From Trametopsis cervina (Eukaryota > Basidiomycota > Agaricomycetes > Polyporales > Irpicaceae): DNA of 64,000 bases. Positions 10,791-23,646 of this stretch are shown one piece after another. Where the stretch lies: NCBI GenBank assembly GCA_022385755.1, contig MU278352.1, positions 248,001 through 312,000 of the forward strand. Direction: 5' to 3'. Position numbers and translations under genes: made by a program. Under the pieces are notes generated by a model, which was not told the DNA's origin, searched no databases, and was given only the letters and a program-made list of their open reading frames with translations. The first letter of the stretch is position 1. Each line of letters opens with the position of its first letter.

Positions 10791-12904
10791 TCTGCCCTGG
10801 TCCTGGAGCATTGCTGTATGTGTCCAAAACGACTCAAGTCGCCCGGACGGCTGCCCAACGCACCGACGGGCAACGTATATGCGCTCTCCTCGGGTTTCTC
10901 TGGTTCCGGTTTCCTCGTATGTGGATGTCGAACACTCGTTCCCTTCCTCCTTATCTCCTTCTCCTCATGACCCTCACGCCTCACACACTCACACACACCC
11001 TCATCGCACCCTCATCGCAATTGTTTATTCTTCATACCGCATATTGTTGTATAATTCTCTCCTCAGGTTCATTACTCAGTGGTAACTTCTTAAGCATAGA
11101 ACAGCCAGGTCGGTTCATAGTAGTCAGAAACATCGTGTACACTGTAAAAACACGTTCCCTGTCGTTGTAATACCAAGCATCTTGCTCGTTAACGAACCCC
11201 CTTGTGTGGTGTGCAGCGTCGGCGCGGCTCCTAACTCTGACGATGGGCCCCTGCCCCTTTCCGTTATCGCACCAAGAAAGGGTCCCGCGCCTAGGTCCCG
11301 CGGGTACCTGATAGGCCCGGCCGGCGGCGCCATCAAGCCGATCATCCGTCCGTGCCAATTAATTAAAGTTTCACCTCGTCATCGTCAACTACGCGTCGCT
11401 CCCAAACACTCGCAGCCGTCACTCGCAGCACCGCCGTGTCTCCTCTGTCAGTCGTCAGTACGGTCTCGGCGGGCTGTCGCAGTCGCAGTCGCGGCGGCTT
11501 GGACGACACCATCAGTCGTGGTAGGCGACACGTTGATGCGAGGTCAGATGGTGGCGACCTCGAGCTAGACCCGACGCGGGCTCAACGTGCTGAAGGCGTT
11601 CTCGGTTGTCAATGATTAGGTGCGTGTCTGACTTGTGTGTGTTTCGGTCGTGGCATTCTGACAAGTGTATCAGTAGTTTGCCAGGCGTATAAACGTCATC
11701 TATACAGCCTGCGTATTATGCAGCGTACCCTCGCTTAGGTTGTCGGTCTGATCTGTAGATGGGTCCGAATTATGCTGTATCATGGACATGCCCAGCGCCA
11801 TCAATCGCATGTGGACGTCGTGTCGACTGGCTCCGTGAAGTGGACGGCGAGGAAGCCAGGCGAATCGATGATCAGGTTTTGTACTGCTTTGCTGGAGAGG
11901 CTGCTGATGGCCTTTGGCATAGCTGCACGACCGCCGGCGTTTGGGGCGTCCGTTTGGCACATCGGTCAGCTCCGTCGGCTCTCTGCGGAGGTGCACAAGG
12001 TGTGTGGTGTGTGTACTCACCGGTCAATGCAGAGAAGCCTCAACGGAGACAAAGAGAGGACGTTGATGCGTTGGTAGCTGAGTAACCTCTTCGATGGTGC
12101 GTAGCCATTGGCATTGGCATTGACACGTCCAGCTTCGCGGGAACATGGCAGCTGCGCTGGGGACGTCCTACTGGCCGAAGTGAGCTCCTGCCGTCCCTGG
12201 TGGACTGGTGGACAGATGTATCGACGACTTCCCCCACATCCCACTAGTCAGCGCTCCGTCAGCGGCTTAAGCATGGGCGTGGTTGTCATCACGAAGATCT
12301 CGCTGATGCCTCGCGGTCACGGGGGAGGAGTAGTGTAGATAGACAGACAAGAAAACTATGAGAAAGTGTGACGGCGAAGATGGCGAGAAGCAGCCGTGCT
12401 CTGGCACGCGCGGGTCTACGTGCGTAGAAAGGCGTGGACGATTATGATTGAAAATCAGCCTGGATGCGCCGTCGGGGAATGATGGCAAAATACATCAGTT
12501 TACACCTGTAAATGTATCGCCTTTAATTTGATTATGCTTAGCCTACACGTGTTGCGGAACTTTTACAGTCGTTAAACTCCCGGAGAGACACGATACTGAA
12601 CGAAAGCGGCGGATCAACGCCACCAATTCGTCGGTTGCCAAATATGGCCATTGTCGGCTTTGCAGAACGCGCGCTTTTGTACGCGGCTTAAGCAACGCAG
12701 CCACCACCTTCATTGACCGCTCTCGCGCGTGTCTTTCACGACTTTGCTACTATTGCATACTCTTACACCGTTAACTGCTAGCGATTGCCAGACATTGTGG
12801 CAGTAAGCAACCACCAATAAGAGCCTGTGCGGTGTATGCGCAAACGGACAAAAACTACCACATACAACCCTGCAGAGACTAGGCGACACTAACCTCCTGC
12901 TAAG
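10791..12904. other. Gene-poor intergenic region
   Basis: No recognisable gene was found. The first ~300 bp are probably the 3' untranslated region of the small upstream gene and are CT/CA-rich. The last ~300 bp should contain the Pfs2 promoter; an ACCAAT box occurs at 12812-12817. Confidence 0.5.
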
Positions 12905-15140
12905 ATGGCCACGACAAGTACATTACCGATGCTCCTACCTCCCAAATCAATACCGCCACAAGAACCATCGCCATACGAATGGACCCCTACACGGAACCTC
13001 TCAATACCTGTGGCACCTCCCCCGGATGATATGACGCATGAGCAGGAGATGGCTGCACAGCGACAAATGATGGACGGACGACCTGTGAAGAAGGTGCGGC
13101 CACGGAGAACGGTGGACTATGGTGGGCCTATGGGCCGCTGGGCACTGGTGAGCACTGCACGCGTTCCTTACTGTCAAGCCACTTAACTCACCTATGCGTT
13201 CTCGGACGACGTGCAGCTACGGAAAATGCGGTCGCAGACGACGTACGTGCCGTACCTGCGCCCCGCACCGCCCTATATCATCGATGTACGAGGGACACAC
13301 TTCTGGTCATGCCGTGCCACAACCTAACTCATACAATGGATTTCTGTGTCTCTCTTTTTTGTCTTGCTAGTTGCTTCCGCCGAAGGCGTACCCGGACAAC
13401 CCGTCAACGTCGCTTTGCACCAAGTTTGTGCATACGTCGACGAACAAGATCCGGTGTCCCGTGAACTGCGTCGTGGTACGTCCCGTCCCAGCCCCCTGTC
13501 CCGTCACCGGACCATTTCCATTACATACCTGAACCTTACTGCGTGTTTGACAGTGGACGCCCGAAGCGCGGCGGATAGTGACGGGGTCAACAAGCGGCGA
13601 GTTCACACTATGGAATGGACTGACATTCAACTTCGAGACAATCCTGCAGGCGCACGACAGCGCAGTACGGAGCATGCAGTTCTCACACTCGGGCCTGTTC
13701 CTCGCGTCGGCAGACCAGAACGGCATCATTAAGTACTTCCAGCCGAACATGAACAACCTGACGGCGTGGCAGGGCCACCGGGAGGCGATCCGCGGTTTGA
13801 GCTTTAGTCCCGACGATGGCAGGTTCGCTACTGCGAGCGATGATGCGACAATTCGGATATGGTCGTTTGAGGAGAGTAGGGAGGAAAGGGTGTTGACTGG
13901 TGCGTGTTTGAGTGATCTCGGTATGCCGTGGACATTCAGTTGAATGTGATAAATCAGGTCACGGTTGGGATGTGAAGTGTGTGGAATGGCACCCCACGAA
14001 GGGCCTTTTGGTGTCTGGAAGTAAAGATAACATGATCAAGTTCTGGGATCCACGGACAGGTACTGTTCTATCAACATTGTAAGTTTGCGTCACGCTCTAC
14101 GCGAAGCTGGTTTTCTCAATTTAGGTACAGGCATTATCACAAAAACACCATCCAAGCCCTGGCATGGTCGCCGGATGGAAACTTGGTAGCGAGCGCGTCT
14201 CGAGATCAGACCGTTCGCGTATTCGACATACGTGCCATGAAAGAACTGAGTGTTCTCAAGGGTCACAAGAAAGAAGTCTGCTGTAAGCTCATCCTCATCC
14301 ATTATCGTAAAATCATGTCCTTAACCCCATGATTCAACAGCGGTTGCCTGGCACCCAGTACATCCACTTCTCGTATCAGGCGGTTCAGAAGGTTCAATCC
14401 TGCACTGGGACCTATCCGCATCCTCCGCGCCCCTCCCTACCACCGGGATCCCAGGCGCAACCGCCACTCAACCAGGCCCTCGCGCCACGCTCTCGCAAGC
14501 ACACGACTCCAACGTCTGGGCCCTCGCATACCATCCCTTGGGGCACATTCTCGTCTCAGCGTCGAACGACCACACGACGCGATTCTGGTGCCGCGAACGC
14601 CCCGGCGACGCATCGTCCGTGTTCTCGGGCGGCGGCGAGAAGCCACCCGAGGCGACCGCCGCGGACGAGGACGAGGACAACTTCGTCCCCGGGATGGGCT
14701 CGGGCGCAGGACCTGGGTGGGACGACGGGGCTGGGCCTGGGCCTGTGGCGAACGGGCACGACGCGTTTGGAAGGGATCAGGACGATTTTATTCCGGGCTT
14801 TGGGGCGTCGGATGTTGCTGGGCCTATTCCTGGTCTGGGGCCTGATCCGGGATATGCTGGAAGACCGAATGGGAATGGACAGATGCAGGAGGAGGCGGGA
14901 GGCAATGATGAACGTGAGCCGTGGGGACGCGGGAGTGGAGGGGGTGGCAGCGGTGGTGGGTACGGCCCGGGTACAGGTAGCAATGGGTTTGAACGGGGTG
15001 GGAATTATAGTAATGGCGGAGGCGGTGGTGGGTATGGCGGTGGAGGAGGAGCGGGAGGTGGAGGAGGTGGTGGCGGTGGTGGCGGTGGCAGGGGAGGTGG
15101 GCGCGGTGGTAGATGGGGACCGCGCCGTCCGAGGTATTGA
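12905..15140 (+). CDS. PFS2: Polyadenylation factor subunit 2 (WD40, WDR33 family)
   Basis: Pfs2/WDR33 is the WD-repeat scaffold of the cleavage and polyadenylation factor and helps recognise the poly(A) signal in the nucleus. Exons are 12905-13147, 13217-13285, 13371-13475, 13554-13899, 13958-14078, 14125-14282 and 14341-15140 (613 residues). The diagnostic N-terminal segment [15 protein letters not shown] precedes seven WD40 repeats, including [52 protein letters not shown] and SNDHTTRFW. The C-terminal ~170 residues are low complexity: acidic, then Gly-rich, ending in an RGG-type tail rich in GGGRGG. This is longer than the yeast protein and closer in layout to FY/WDR33. The RPA34-like gene follows on the same strand after 335 bp. 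Confidence 0.93.
14930..15125 (+). repeat. GGN-rich low-complexity coding repeat (RGG tail of Pfs2)
   Basis: This is a run of GGT/GGA/GGC codons with interspersed AGG/CGC that encodes a Gly-rich, RGG-like tail. It is prone to length variation by slippage. Confidence 0.8.
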
Positions 15141-15475
15141 GGGTATGCTATTCATCTCGAAAGTAGTTCACGAGTCTAAACCTGCTTTGCGTGTTCAAAT
15201 CACATTTGTGACAAGTCTCTGGCATGTAGTAATGTACTTAAACAGCTGAGCGGTTATTGTGAAAAGTCTCTCAGTTTGTTTACGGCAAATAAGAGACGAA
15301 AGTAATACCTATACACTGAATGATTCCCCGTCAAAGATACTTCGACCTACAAGGACCCTTGGTTTCTACTTACTACTTTTGCAAATTTGTACACCATCAA
15401 TGCATCAACTTTGAATCCAAGAGTTAGGCGCAGTTTTCAGCGGAAGCGCATCCAACCTCTTCCCGTTCCACCACC
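15141..15475. other. Intergenic, PFS2 to RPA34-like gene
   Basis: This spacer should hold the PFS2 3' end and the promoter of the downstream gene. No gene is seen. Confidence 0.7.
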
Positions 15476-16400
15476 ATGTCATCTTCAGAAGCCTCCTCCT
15501 CCGATTCAGAGGGGTCACAAACAAGTCAAATACAAGAAAAGACCAAGCGAAAGGCACCTGCGGTTGTTGTCACGCCGCATGGCAAGAATGAAGGCGAGAA
15601 CCCGGACTGGGCGTACAAACCACCTCCGGGAGCCGTGTTGGCTAGTCCTAGCGAAGATGCGGATGAGTTCGATTGGGAAGCACTGCAGGATAACGAGGAC
15701 ATTGAGCTATGGATTATGAGAGTCCCAGAGGGCGTGAGTGCGCATCGAATGGTTTCTGTGATTTCGTGACTATACGCGTTATGCAGATAAAACCCAAACA
15801 TCTGGAAGGCTTGAAACTGGATGCGCCTAGTGGCTCCACCTCCGTCTCTGCGAGAATGGGCTCGATAGACCGAAAATCTACGACATACGATGTATGGTCA
15901 TTGGGAGACGATGCTGAAAGCGCGGCCGGAGCGGAAGAGGTCAAAACTTTGACATACCTCGCACCTCGGCACAAGAAACGCGGAAAGTTGTATGCCGGTG
16001 AGAGGAACCCTTTCTGTGTACTCCGACTATATATTGAAACATTCCTTCGTCACCCATAGCTACCAAAGTCCCAACACGCCATCTCGTGATCTCTGCACGA
16101 CCGACTGAACCGTCTTTGAAACCTCCGACCGATGAAGGGGAAGACATGTCTTGGGCCAGGCAGCAAAACCCTCCCAGACCGTCATATCCAAAGGAGATGC
16201 TCAAACATGCTTTCGTACCGTTTGGTTCTACCGTCAACACCGAAGCTGAAGAGAGCATGGCTCTAGACAAACCACCCTCAGCAGCGCCACCTGTAAAGAC
16301 GAAAGCGAAGAAGGATGACGAAATCAAAACCAAAAAGCGCAAGGTGGAGAGCGACAAAAGCGCACGAAAATCTAAAAAGAGCCATGCGGCTAGTACATGA
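15476..16400 (+). CDS. RPA34: RNA polymerase I subunit RPA34.5-like protein
   Basis: Exons 15476-15733, 15787-15997 and 16060-16400 give 269 residues. Family features are an N-terminal acidic/serine tract, a conserved core, and a basic lysine-rich C-terminus (KTKKRKVESDKSARKSKKS) that looks like a nuclear/nucleolar localisation tail. The core includes DIELWIMRVPEG, spliced directly to IKPKHLEGLKL. RPA34.5 (CAST/PAF49 in mammals) pairs with A49 to form a TFIIF-like heterodimer on Pol I and supports rRNA synthesis. The family is poorly conserved, so the call rests mainly on the 'LW..R.P..I.P..L' core and the overall layout. Confidence 0.75.
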
Positions 16401-16751
16401 TCATGTACCTGTTCACTCGTATATCACACTCTTGTCCAGAGTTCCTTGTACCAGTTGGTGCGATGTAGCCAGCTCCCATTCAGATCTGACACATGATTTG
16501 GAATGTCCGAACAAGGTACGTCATTTTCCTTCCGTGTAGACACAAAAGCGTTAACTGCCTTCATCTCCCCAGAACCTTACACCAAGGTTCGTGCATTATG
16601 GTACAAGTGTCCATGCCAAGTCCGTACTACAAATTGTCCAACATGATCAAAGTCCAGGTGTCGTAGGGCATAATGTGAAAGAGCCTGTCCGCTATCAACC
16701 GGACAATGAGCAGGCTGAAACGACATAATGCGCTCAGACTTACCATTAGCA
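16401..16751. other. Intergenic, convergent 3' ends
   Basis: The RPA34-like gene and the cerato-platanin gene converge here. No other gene is seen. Confidence 0.7.
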
Positions 16752-17186
16752 TTACAGACCGCAGACAGAGCTAGCCACCTGAACAACATCAGCTGTCACT
16801 CTGCCCAACTCCACCGCCTGGCCGTCTGTGAGCTCATTCATCGCCTCCTCGGAAATGTTGAAGCCGTCCAAGCCAACATCGATGGCAAGAATATTGACGG
16901 TCTTGCCATTGAAAGTGAGCTGCCAGCATGTTCCACAGTTTGGCGAGTCCCAGCCAGCTATAGCTGGTGCACCTCCGATCCCAGGGAAGCTCGGGAGCGA
17001 GCCGAAGGTCGGGAATTTATCCACCAGTCCGTGCGCCCCGTCGGAGCAGGCCACTGTGTTAAGGGATGCGCCGGCATCGTCGTAGATGGTGTCAAATGAA
17101 ACAGACACGCTGTCCGCAAGAGAGGGTGCGACGAATGCGGAGAGGGACAGGATAGCGGCGAAGATGGTGCTGGTGGTGAATTGCAT
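16752..17186 (-). CDS. Cerato-platanin family secreted protein
   Basis: This is a complete 144-residue protein in one exon. The first ~24 residues are a signal peptide (hydrophobic core TIFAAILSLSAFVAPSLA). The mature part has the family start VSVSFDTIYDDAGASLNTVAC, four cysteines that would form two disulfides, the GTCWQLT and ILAIDV segments, and the closing VQVASSVCGL. Cerato-platanins are small secreted, cell-wall-associated proteins with an expansin-like double-psi beta-barrel. They bind chitin oligomers and can be seen by plants as elicitors. Agaricomycetes often carry several copies. A TATA box lies upstream at 17281-17288 (minus strand), consistent with strong expression. Confidence 0.95.
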   Translation of the reverse strand: MQFTTSTIFAAILSLSAFVAPSLADSVSVSFDTIYDDAGASLNTVACSDGAHGLVDKFPTFGSLPSFPGIGGAPAIAGWDSPNCGTCWQLTFNGKTVNILAIDVGLDGFNISEEAMNELTDGQAVELGRVTADVVQVASSVCGL

Positions 17187-18073
17187 GTTGTGGGATGTGG
17201 CTGGTGTGCGACTACGAGGATGGGTTCGCTTGACTGTGAGGTGAATGCTTGCTGCTGAATATCACTGACCATTATCAGACCTTTTATACATCGAACGGGC
17301 AAGCTCACGATGACGTTTTCTAGGACATTAATGACCGAGGAAGAGCATAACTCGTGGTCTCATGCGCAAGCGATGCTTCGCCTACTCACGCTCGTCCATC
17401 TCCGTCCGGGACCAGAAGCACTGGATGGGCGTCGTGACCACGGCAGAAAGGCATCGCAAGTCGAGCCTTGCGCTGCGATCACCATGAGCAGGAGCGTGTA
17501 GCGGTGTATCACATCCGATGACGGGCATTCTCTCCGCCATGCAGCGCAAACGGTAGTAGCGGTGCTCCTGTGATGTCGGGACGTGCTCGGCAAAGCGAGC
17601 TGTGTTGATGACGGGAGTCTTGTAGAGAAGTAGATATGTTAGTATTGGCGAGATGGGGGATATTAGCAGACTCATTGGCCATGACTTCTTGTGTGCGGCC
17701 AATGTCTAGGCTGAATCAACTGGTATATTTGGACCCAGTGTTTTTCAAGTGCTGCAGGGCTTCAGAACATACAAGTGACCATGTTCATGCGGCCTGAGAT
17801 GCCTCCAAAGATAACCCCATGAGTCGGTGTCAGTGTTACAACGAGAAACCTTCCTTCGTATTGGTCTTCACGCGCATATACGGCTGATGGGGAAGGCATG
17901 GCGTTGATCTTATGGTTGCGGATGAGTTAACTTTGGCTGCTTCCGCCGACATGAGTGCGGAAGGATATCGTGTAACCGATCACATGCCGGGCAGGCAACT
18001 GGACACCGAGCTCATGAAGCTAAGTTGAACACTCAGAGCCGGGAACTAAAAGATGCGCTCGGACGGGCGGAAC
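17187..18073. other. Intergenic, cerato-platanin promoter and unassigned sequence
   Basis: The first ~120 bp are the cerato-platanin promoter. Beyond it a 106-codon minus-strand frame (17382-17702) has a hydrophobic stretch but no family match and no good splice neighbours. I do not call it. Confidence 0.55.
17281..17288 (-). promoter_or_regulatory. TATA box of the cerato-platanin gene
   Basis: TATAAAAG on the minus strand lies about 95 bp before the start codon at 17186. This is a strong match, as expected for an abundantly expressed secreted protein. Confidence 0.7.
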
Positions 18074-19894
18074 CTAAGGAGGTACACGGATCGTGATATT
18101 TTCGACAACATACTCGGAGTCTGCATAGCCCAATATTTCCGGAATCCTGGAGCTGTAAAGAAACCGGGGATGAGCCCGCATTTGAGCAACTGAGTCACCG
18201 GACAGTCCTTACCTCTTCAAACCCCTCACGGCTGCGATCTGAGCTGAATTGTAGCTTGCTAATCCGCGCCCGACCTCCTCGACGTCCCAGTGGTCCCAAT
18301 CACCCTTAGTGCGGCCAAGGAGAACATGGTCATCCTCGGGCAGTGTTTTCACATTCGCCGATGGCGTGACGTCGTTTTCGAGCGACATGAGCGAGGCGCC
18401 AAGCATACCGTCTATAGTAGAGATCGAGGATGACATAGATTCGTCTGCAGGAATAACGGGACTAGCTGGCTCAGTCTCCGCACCGCTGAGGTACGTTTCC
18501 CGAGCCTGTGCCGCCTCCGCAGCGGTTTCAGGTTGTTCAACTGATCTTGCTCGGCGTACAAGGATTTTAACGGCTTGACCGGACGCGAATGCACCCTGGA
18601 CCCCCAATACACCGGCGGCCAATAATCGCCCTCCAGATTCTCTTTTAGAAAGGACTTGATGGGCACCAGAGTCAATGATTACACTTCCGGAAGGATTCAG
18701 AGTGTGACTTGTCCATGATTTGAGATCAGGAAGAGGTGTAGGAGAAGGTTTGAACAGCGTATGAGGAGGCCTTACTGTGGCTGTGTTCGAAGATATCGAT
18801 GCCTCCGAAGCCTGCTGGTCTCCTAGAGAGGGACTAGATCGGCCTGACTTCAGCGCGTTGTTGTATTCTATAATCTTCAGCATGCTACTAGGATCCTTGC
18901 TCGACGTGATGATCGTGGTGACTCCAGCGGCAGTTGCGATATCTGCAGCTATCAGCTTCGTCTCCATCCCTCCAGTGCCCAAATGTGAGCCCAGTGTATT
19001 CGTGCTTACTAGTTCCGAAATCAGCAACAATATATCTCAAAGCGTATTAGAGCGAACCTTTGGATCGAATAGCGCTCACAGATGAGACGACATCAATAGG
19101 TTGGGCCGTTGGGTCCTTGCGGGGGTTCGACGTATAGAGGCTATCGACATCGGTGAGTAGGAAGAGGTAATCCGCGTGTATCATAGATGAGGTAATGGCT
19201 GATAGTGTGTCGTTGTCTCCAAATTTTATTTCCTAGCAAAGCGGCGATGAAATAATTATTAGGTGCTCTCGGAGATAGGTGGCAGCGTTAACATACGCTG
19301 ACAGAAACAGTGTCATTTTCGTTAACAATAGGTACGACGCCCAAGTGTAACAGCTCCTTGAAGGTATTAACGGCATTTAGGTACCGGGTTCGCTATTGCG
19401 AGAAGTCGGTCAGATATACTACCAGGTATGCCAGAGATTGCTTACGTCTGAAATGTCTCCTCGAGTAAGAAGTACTTGCGCGATGGGTTGGCCAAGTTGC
19501 CCAAACAAATTATCCCAAAGCGCGATGAGCCTTCCTTGACCAATGGCGGCCAGCGCCTGTACGATTAGCTCAGTTTCCACTCGTGAGCACGACTTGAAAC
19601 ACCCACCTGCTTCCCCGACAGACTTTTGGGTCTTGTTGCCATGTCCATTCGCTTAAGGCCCACACCAATTGCTCCCGAACTGACGAGCACTACCTTATGA
19701 CCCAAAGTACGCAAATGAACGACGGTTTCTACAACGCCCGACAACGTCGATAGCAGTGGCTGATGTGTAGTCTCATGGACAATAGATGAGGTACCTACAT
19801 AGCTCGCTTCAATTACATGTATGAATACTTCACCTGCCAGCTCACCTAGTTTGATCACGATCGTGTTCGAGGGCCCATGTCGCGGACGAGCCAT
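18074..19894 (-). CDS. PRO1: Glutamate 5-kinase (gamma-glutamyl kinase) with PUA domain
   Basis: This enzyme phosphorylates glutamate with ATP, the first step of proline synthesis. Exons (complement) are 19846-19894, 19607-19794, 19446-19556, 19297-19392, 19058-19232, 18213-19008 and 18074-18152 (497 residues). A 51-bp in-frame intron (19795-19845) splits the first motif; removing it joins IVIKLG to TSSIVHET. Amino-acid-kinase motifs follow: [53 protein letters not shown] and [15 protein letters not shown]-terminal PUA-like domain ([24 protein letters not shown]) carries a ~90-residue acidic/serine insertion before the final ..[10 protein letters not shown]. Family enzymes are cytosolic and feedback-inhibited by proline. 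Confidence 0.94.
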
Positions 19895-20069
19895 TTTGAC
19901 TCTGCACAGTCTATGGAGATGGCAGAGCTATGTGTGTGTATACGCAGCCTATCCCAAGTAGAACTGGTGGGTACTGAGGGATGAAGCCTTTTCGATGATC
20001 ACTGAAATGACTCAACCGTGCTGCAGTGGCAAAAGTCACGTAAACGGGCTGGGCGGGATGCGTACCTAC

Positions 20070-20098
20070 TATATAAGGGAAAGGGCGGGACCACGTGG
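20070..20098 (+). promoter_or_regulatory. TATA-like box plus CCACGTGG palindrome
   Basis: TATATAAG is followed 13 bp later by the E-box palindrome CCACGTGG. They lie upstream of the divergent PRO1 gene on its far side, and no + strand gene is recognised downstream. Either they serve a non-coding or unrecognised transcript, or they are a chance match. Confidence 0.3.
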
Positions 20099-23000
20099 TG
20101 ATTTTCGCGGCTAATTTCAGGCTGCTAGCTCCTCTTGACTACGGTCTCTTCCGTCTGCCAGGGAACACTCTCGCTTTCATATGCAATAATCGCAGTTGCA
20201 AACGACAAACTCTCTGACGGATGAATTGCATTAAACCCACCGCTACGAAAGCGAAAGCGACGACTCTTACTTCATGACGTACGGTCCTGATTTACGCTAT
20301 CCAAGTCGAACGCTGGCAAATCCCCTTAGGCGGTCCAGAATGTCGGAGTTGCAGTCCAAGTATTTTTCCCACCTTTTTTGTGCAGGAGGCGGGCTCATGG
20401 AGAAATGTTTTATTCCTAGGACCATTATCTTATCTCGATTGACCCCTAGATGCTTCACGGAGGTAAATATTCAAAAGCCGGAAACCGCTGTGGGTATTGC
20501 TCCGTAATTGCGTTGTTACCACGCTAGGGAACCCCGTATTATTCAGACTGCTCGTCCCCGAGGCCGAGCTCCCGCGAACCGTCAGTAGCAACGGGAGCTT
20601 CCCGCAGCCTTTCCCCCGTCCCTTCCCCAAAGTCCACAGAAACATACGCCCACAGAATGCTCCAAGAAAAGAGTTGAGTTGGTATTTCCTCAATTTCTCA
20701 TGTTACTATGGTTTGCACGACAAAGCACGATATGTCTTCATAATCCTTTACGAGATATCACGATCCTTCGGATTTACCGATCGCTGGCCGTACGTGGTAC
20801 GGGCACATATAGTGCATCTTGTGGCTATATACACATCCGGACGCGAGGATGACGAGATGTAGAGGAAGTTTCCTTCCTTTACTTCTGTACGATCTTGCGT
20901 CGTTATCAGCGTGCGCTTCTGCGAATCCAACTTCTATTAGCCTCTCTGGCCTTGCGAGAGAGCTGTCTTACGTTCGGGGAGAGTAAGTGAGAGAGCTGAT
21001 ATCTTTACTGTTGGCCAACAGCGCACTACACACTTCAGCTCTGTCGTATTCTGGAAATCTCGTTCCGCAAAACACAAGTGCCACTCGATGCTCAGTGTGG
21101 CCTTGTTGTCAAATGATTCGATATCCGGAGGGTATATATTTATGGCTGCTACGTGATTTGATTATACTGGTACGTGCTCAGTTTTTTCTTCGAGCCTGAT
21201 GGCGATTATTCCTATTCTTCATGAAGTGTGAGCCACTCCCAAGTGTCGGTGACACGGTCAATACCGTAGCACTGATCTTGAATTATACCTGCAAGAAACA
21301 TATCTGCGGGTACCCTCTCGACCGTGCTGTCTTTTATATAGCACCACTTCTGAAGGAGCTTGGGACAATATTATGGAACCCGCGCTCCGTCGTGGTCAGT
21401 GGGGCACTAATGTCACAAATGCCTCGGTAGCGGCTATTTTTGCTCGTGTGCCCCTACTATTGTAGGTGCATGGCAGCTTATTCTGGGGCTGGTAATGTTG
21501 AGTGGCATACGTACCCGGACCGATACATAGCTTTCATTCGACCTCAAAGCCTCAGCGCTGGTGCGCTTTTCACTGCGAGCCTGTGCGCGGTTGCAGTAGT
21601 AAATCAACGGGTCGATTGACACCCCATTTGGTGCTACCTGAGATGTTCCACCCGCACGCGGAATTCATAAACGCAGTGTGCCGTCATTATTCGGCTGTAT
21701 GCCACACATGGCCATTAGACTAACAAGCGCTAACTCATCCCGTCTGATTTGAACATAGCCAGCACTAGAACCGACACGTTCATCTGCTAGTGAATTATTC
21801 TCATCTTGTCTTTCTTCCCTCGTGTAATCCTCAAGAGGAGCTAGGTAACGACAGTTTGTATCGGTTATGATCCTAAGTGGACCGTCACTGGTAGGTGCTC
21901 ACATCCATGATTCGTAGATCGATATGCCGACAATGAGCCTCTCTGTAGCTGTCATCCACAGGGCATGATGCTATCGGGACCATCGGGGTTACTGCTGTTA
22001 GATGGACGCGCTTCGCCGGTCCTAGGATAAATGCATAAGTTCTAATGTCGGTTCCATGGTAGATTCCCCGCCGGGGCTCGGACTGAGCTTAGCCTCTGGA
22101 CCCCCTTCGGGTGCACATGTGCCGTGGGCTCTTAGATCTTCATGGTCTGTGTGCAGCACGCCACGTTCAACCGTCATGCTGCATCTCAGTTGAAAGTGAT
22201 ACGCGGTATCGAGTGGCAAAATCGCAGCGGTGTGCGTAAATCATCATAATCAAAACATTGAACCGTCGGAAGCGATGGCCGGACGCAGATTTGCTGCCAC
22301 CCGGAGTAATTCCTCGATGTCGCTCAGGGTCTTCTTGTACCTCACGCTGCCTCAGCAGTGAATCTGAGTCTTAAGCAGAACAATGCAATTTCAAGGACAG
22401 TGCAGAGGCGTCTCTGAGGGTTCTGAACGACTAACACGACCCTGACCGAGGCAAGCAGACCCCCACCGCTCCCCACAGAAGGGCTTGCGGGCGCCAGCCG
22501 TCCTCCCGATCTTGAATTTCCAAATTCCGCTCGGGCGATAATTGAATGATCAATCCAAACTCGAACAGAGCCGGCTCGCTCTCCTGCTGGCAACCTCGGT
22601 CTCTGTTAATGCTATGATCTGATTGCACCCCTGTAAAATACTTTGATACCACGTTATTATCCCCGAGTCGTACGGGACGTCAGGATTACTGTGATTCTAC
22701 AGCTCAGCACAACGGGTATGTGCCACTGGCCACTAGTAACGTTCCGGAACCAGTTTGGCATCCCTGAGAGATACAGCACCCCCTGTGCCACGTTTCCTCT
22801 GAGAGTCGGAATCAAACTCAGGTTGATGCTCAGACCCTTGTAAGCGGAGGGGGGAGGGGGTCAAGGCACGTAAAACTCCTGGCCAAATCATAGCGCATCA
22901 CTCTTCCCGCGAGTGTGCAAAAGCGTTTATTGCACAGTATCACGAGGCGAAGGTCGCAGTTTCCCAAGTTGCTTCCGCTGATCCTAGAACCTCGGCGATG

Positions 23001-23646
23001 ATTCAGTCATTCGGCATCGACAAGACGTAGTTATCGCGTGGAAACGGCTATCCGGGCTAGTGCCCGAATGGAGTGAATGTTGATATTGGCCAAAGTGAGG
23101 CTATTGTGTTCGCCAATCCCATACAATCTTCACGTCTCATAGGGAAGCGTGCGTTAGAATTTGACTTTAGCATAGACCTATGACCGGGACGTCAGAGCTC
23201 AAACGTCGTCGTTCACCACCGACCTGCCGTTTATCCGTGACCATACAAGATGCATGATCGCTAGGCTTGGCGGGATTGCCCATAACGAGGTGCACGAAGA
23301 ACTGTAACGCTCTCAGGCTGGAGATCTAGCGGAGACTCAAGCAGCACTTATCTACAGTCCCCCACATTTCACTCCTGGGCTGCAGCTGCCGGAACGAGCC
23401 CACGCCCGACATAAGCATACGCTCACACTTCTGATTCGCTGCATCTACTCACCTGTGATCACGCACATATCTTCGGCAAAATATCCACACGTCTTGAGGC
23501 AAGCGCGAAAAGGAACCAATCCGAGTGAGATATGTATTTGGCGCCGTCCATCAGCGAAAGTCATCTGCTGAAAATCGGGGTCGGAAGACCCACCCTGACA
23601 GAGGATCTGGGCGAGCTGTAGTACAAGTATGGTAATCCGAGTAGTT

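Noticed and set aside
14556..15155. 199-codon minus-strand frame opposite the Pfs2 tail
   Set aside because: It is the antisense shadow of the Gly-rich coding repeat and has no independent support.
17382..17702. 106-codon minus-strand frame with a hydrophobic stretch
   Set aside because: No family match and no splice-compatible neighbours; it overlaps a weak + frame.
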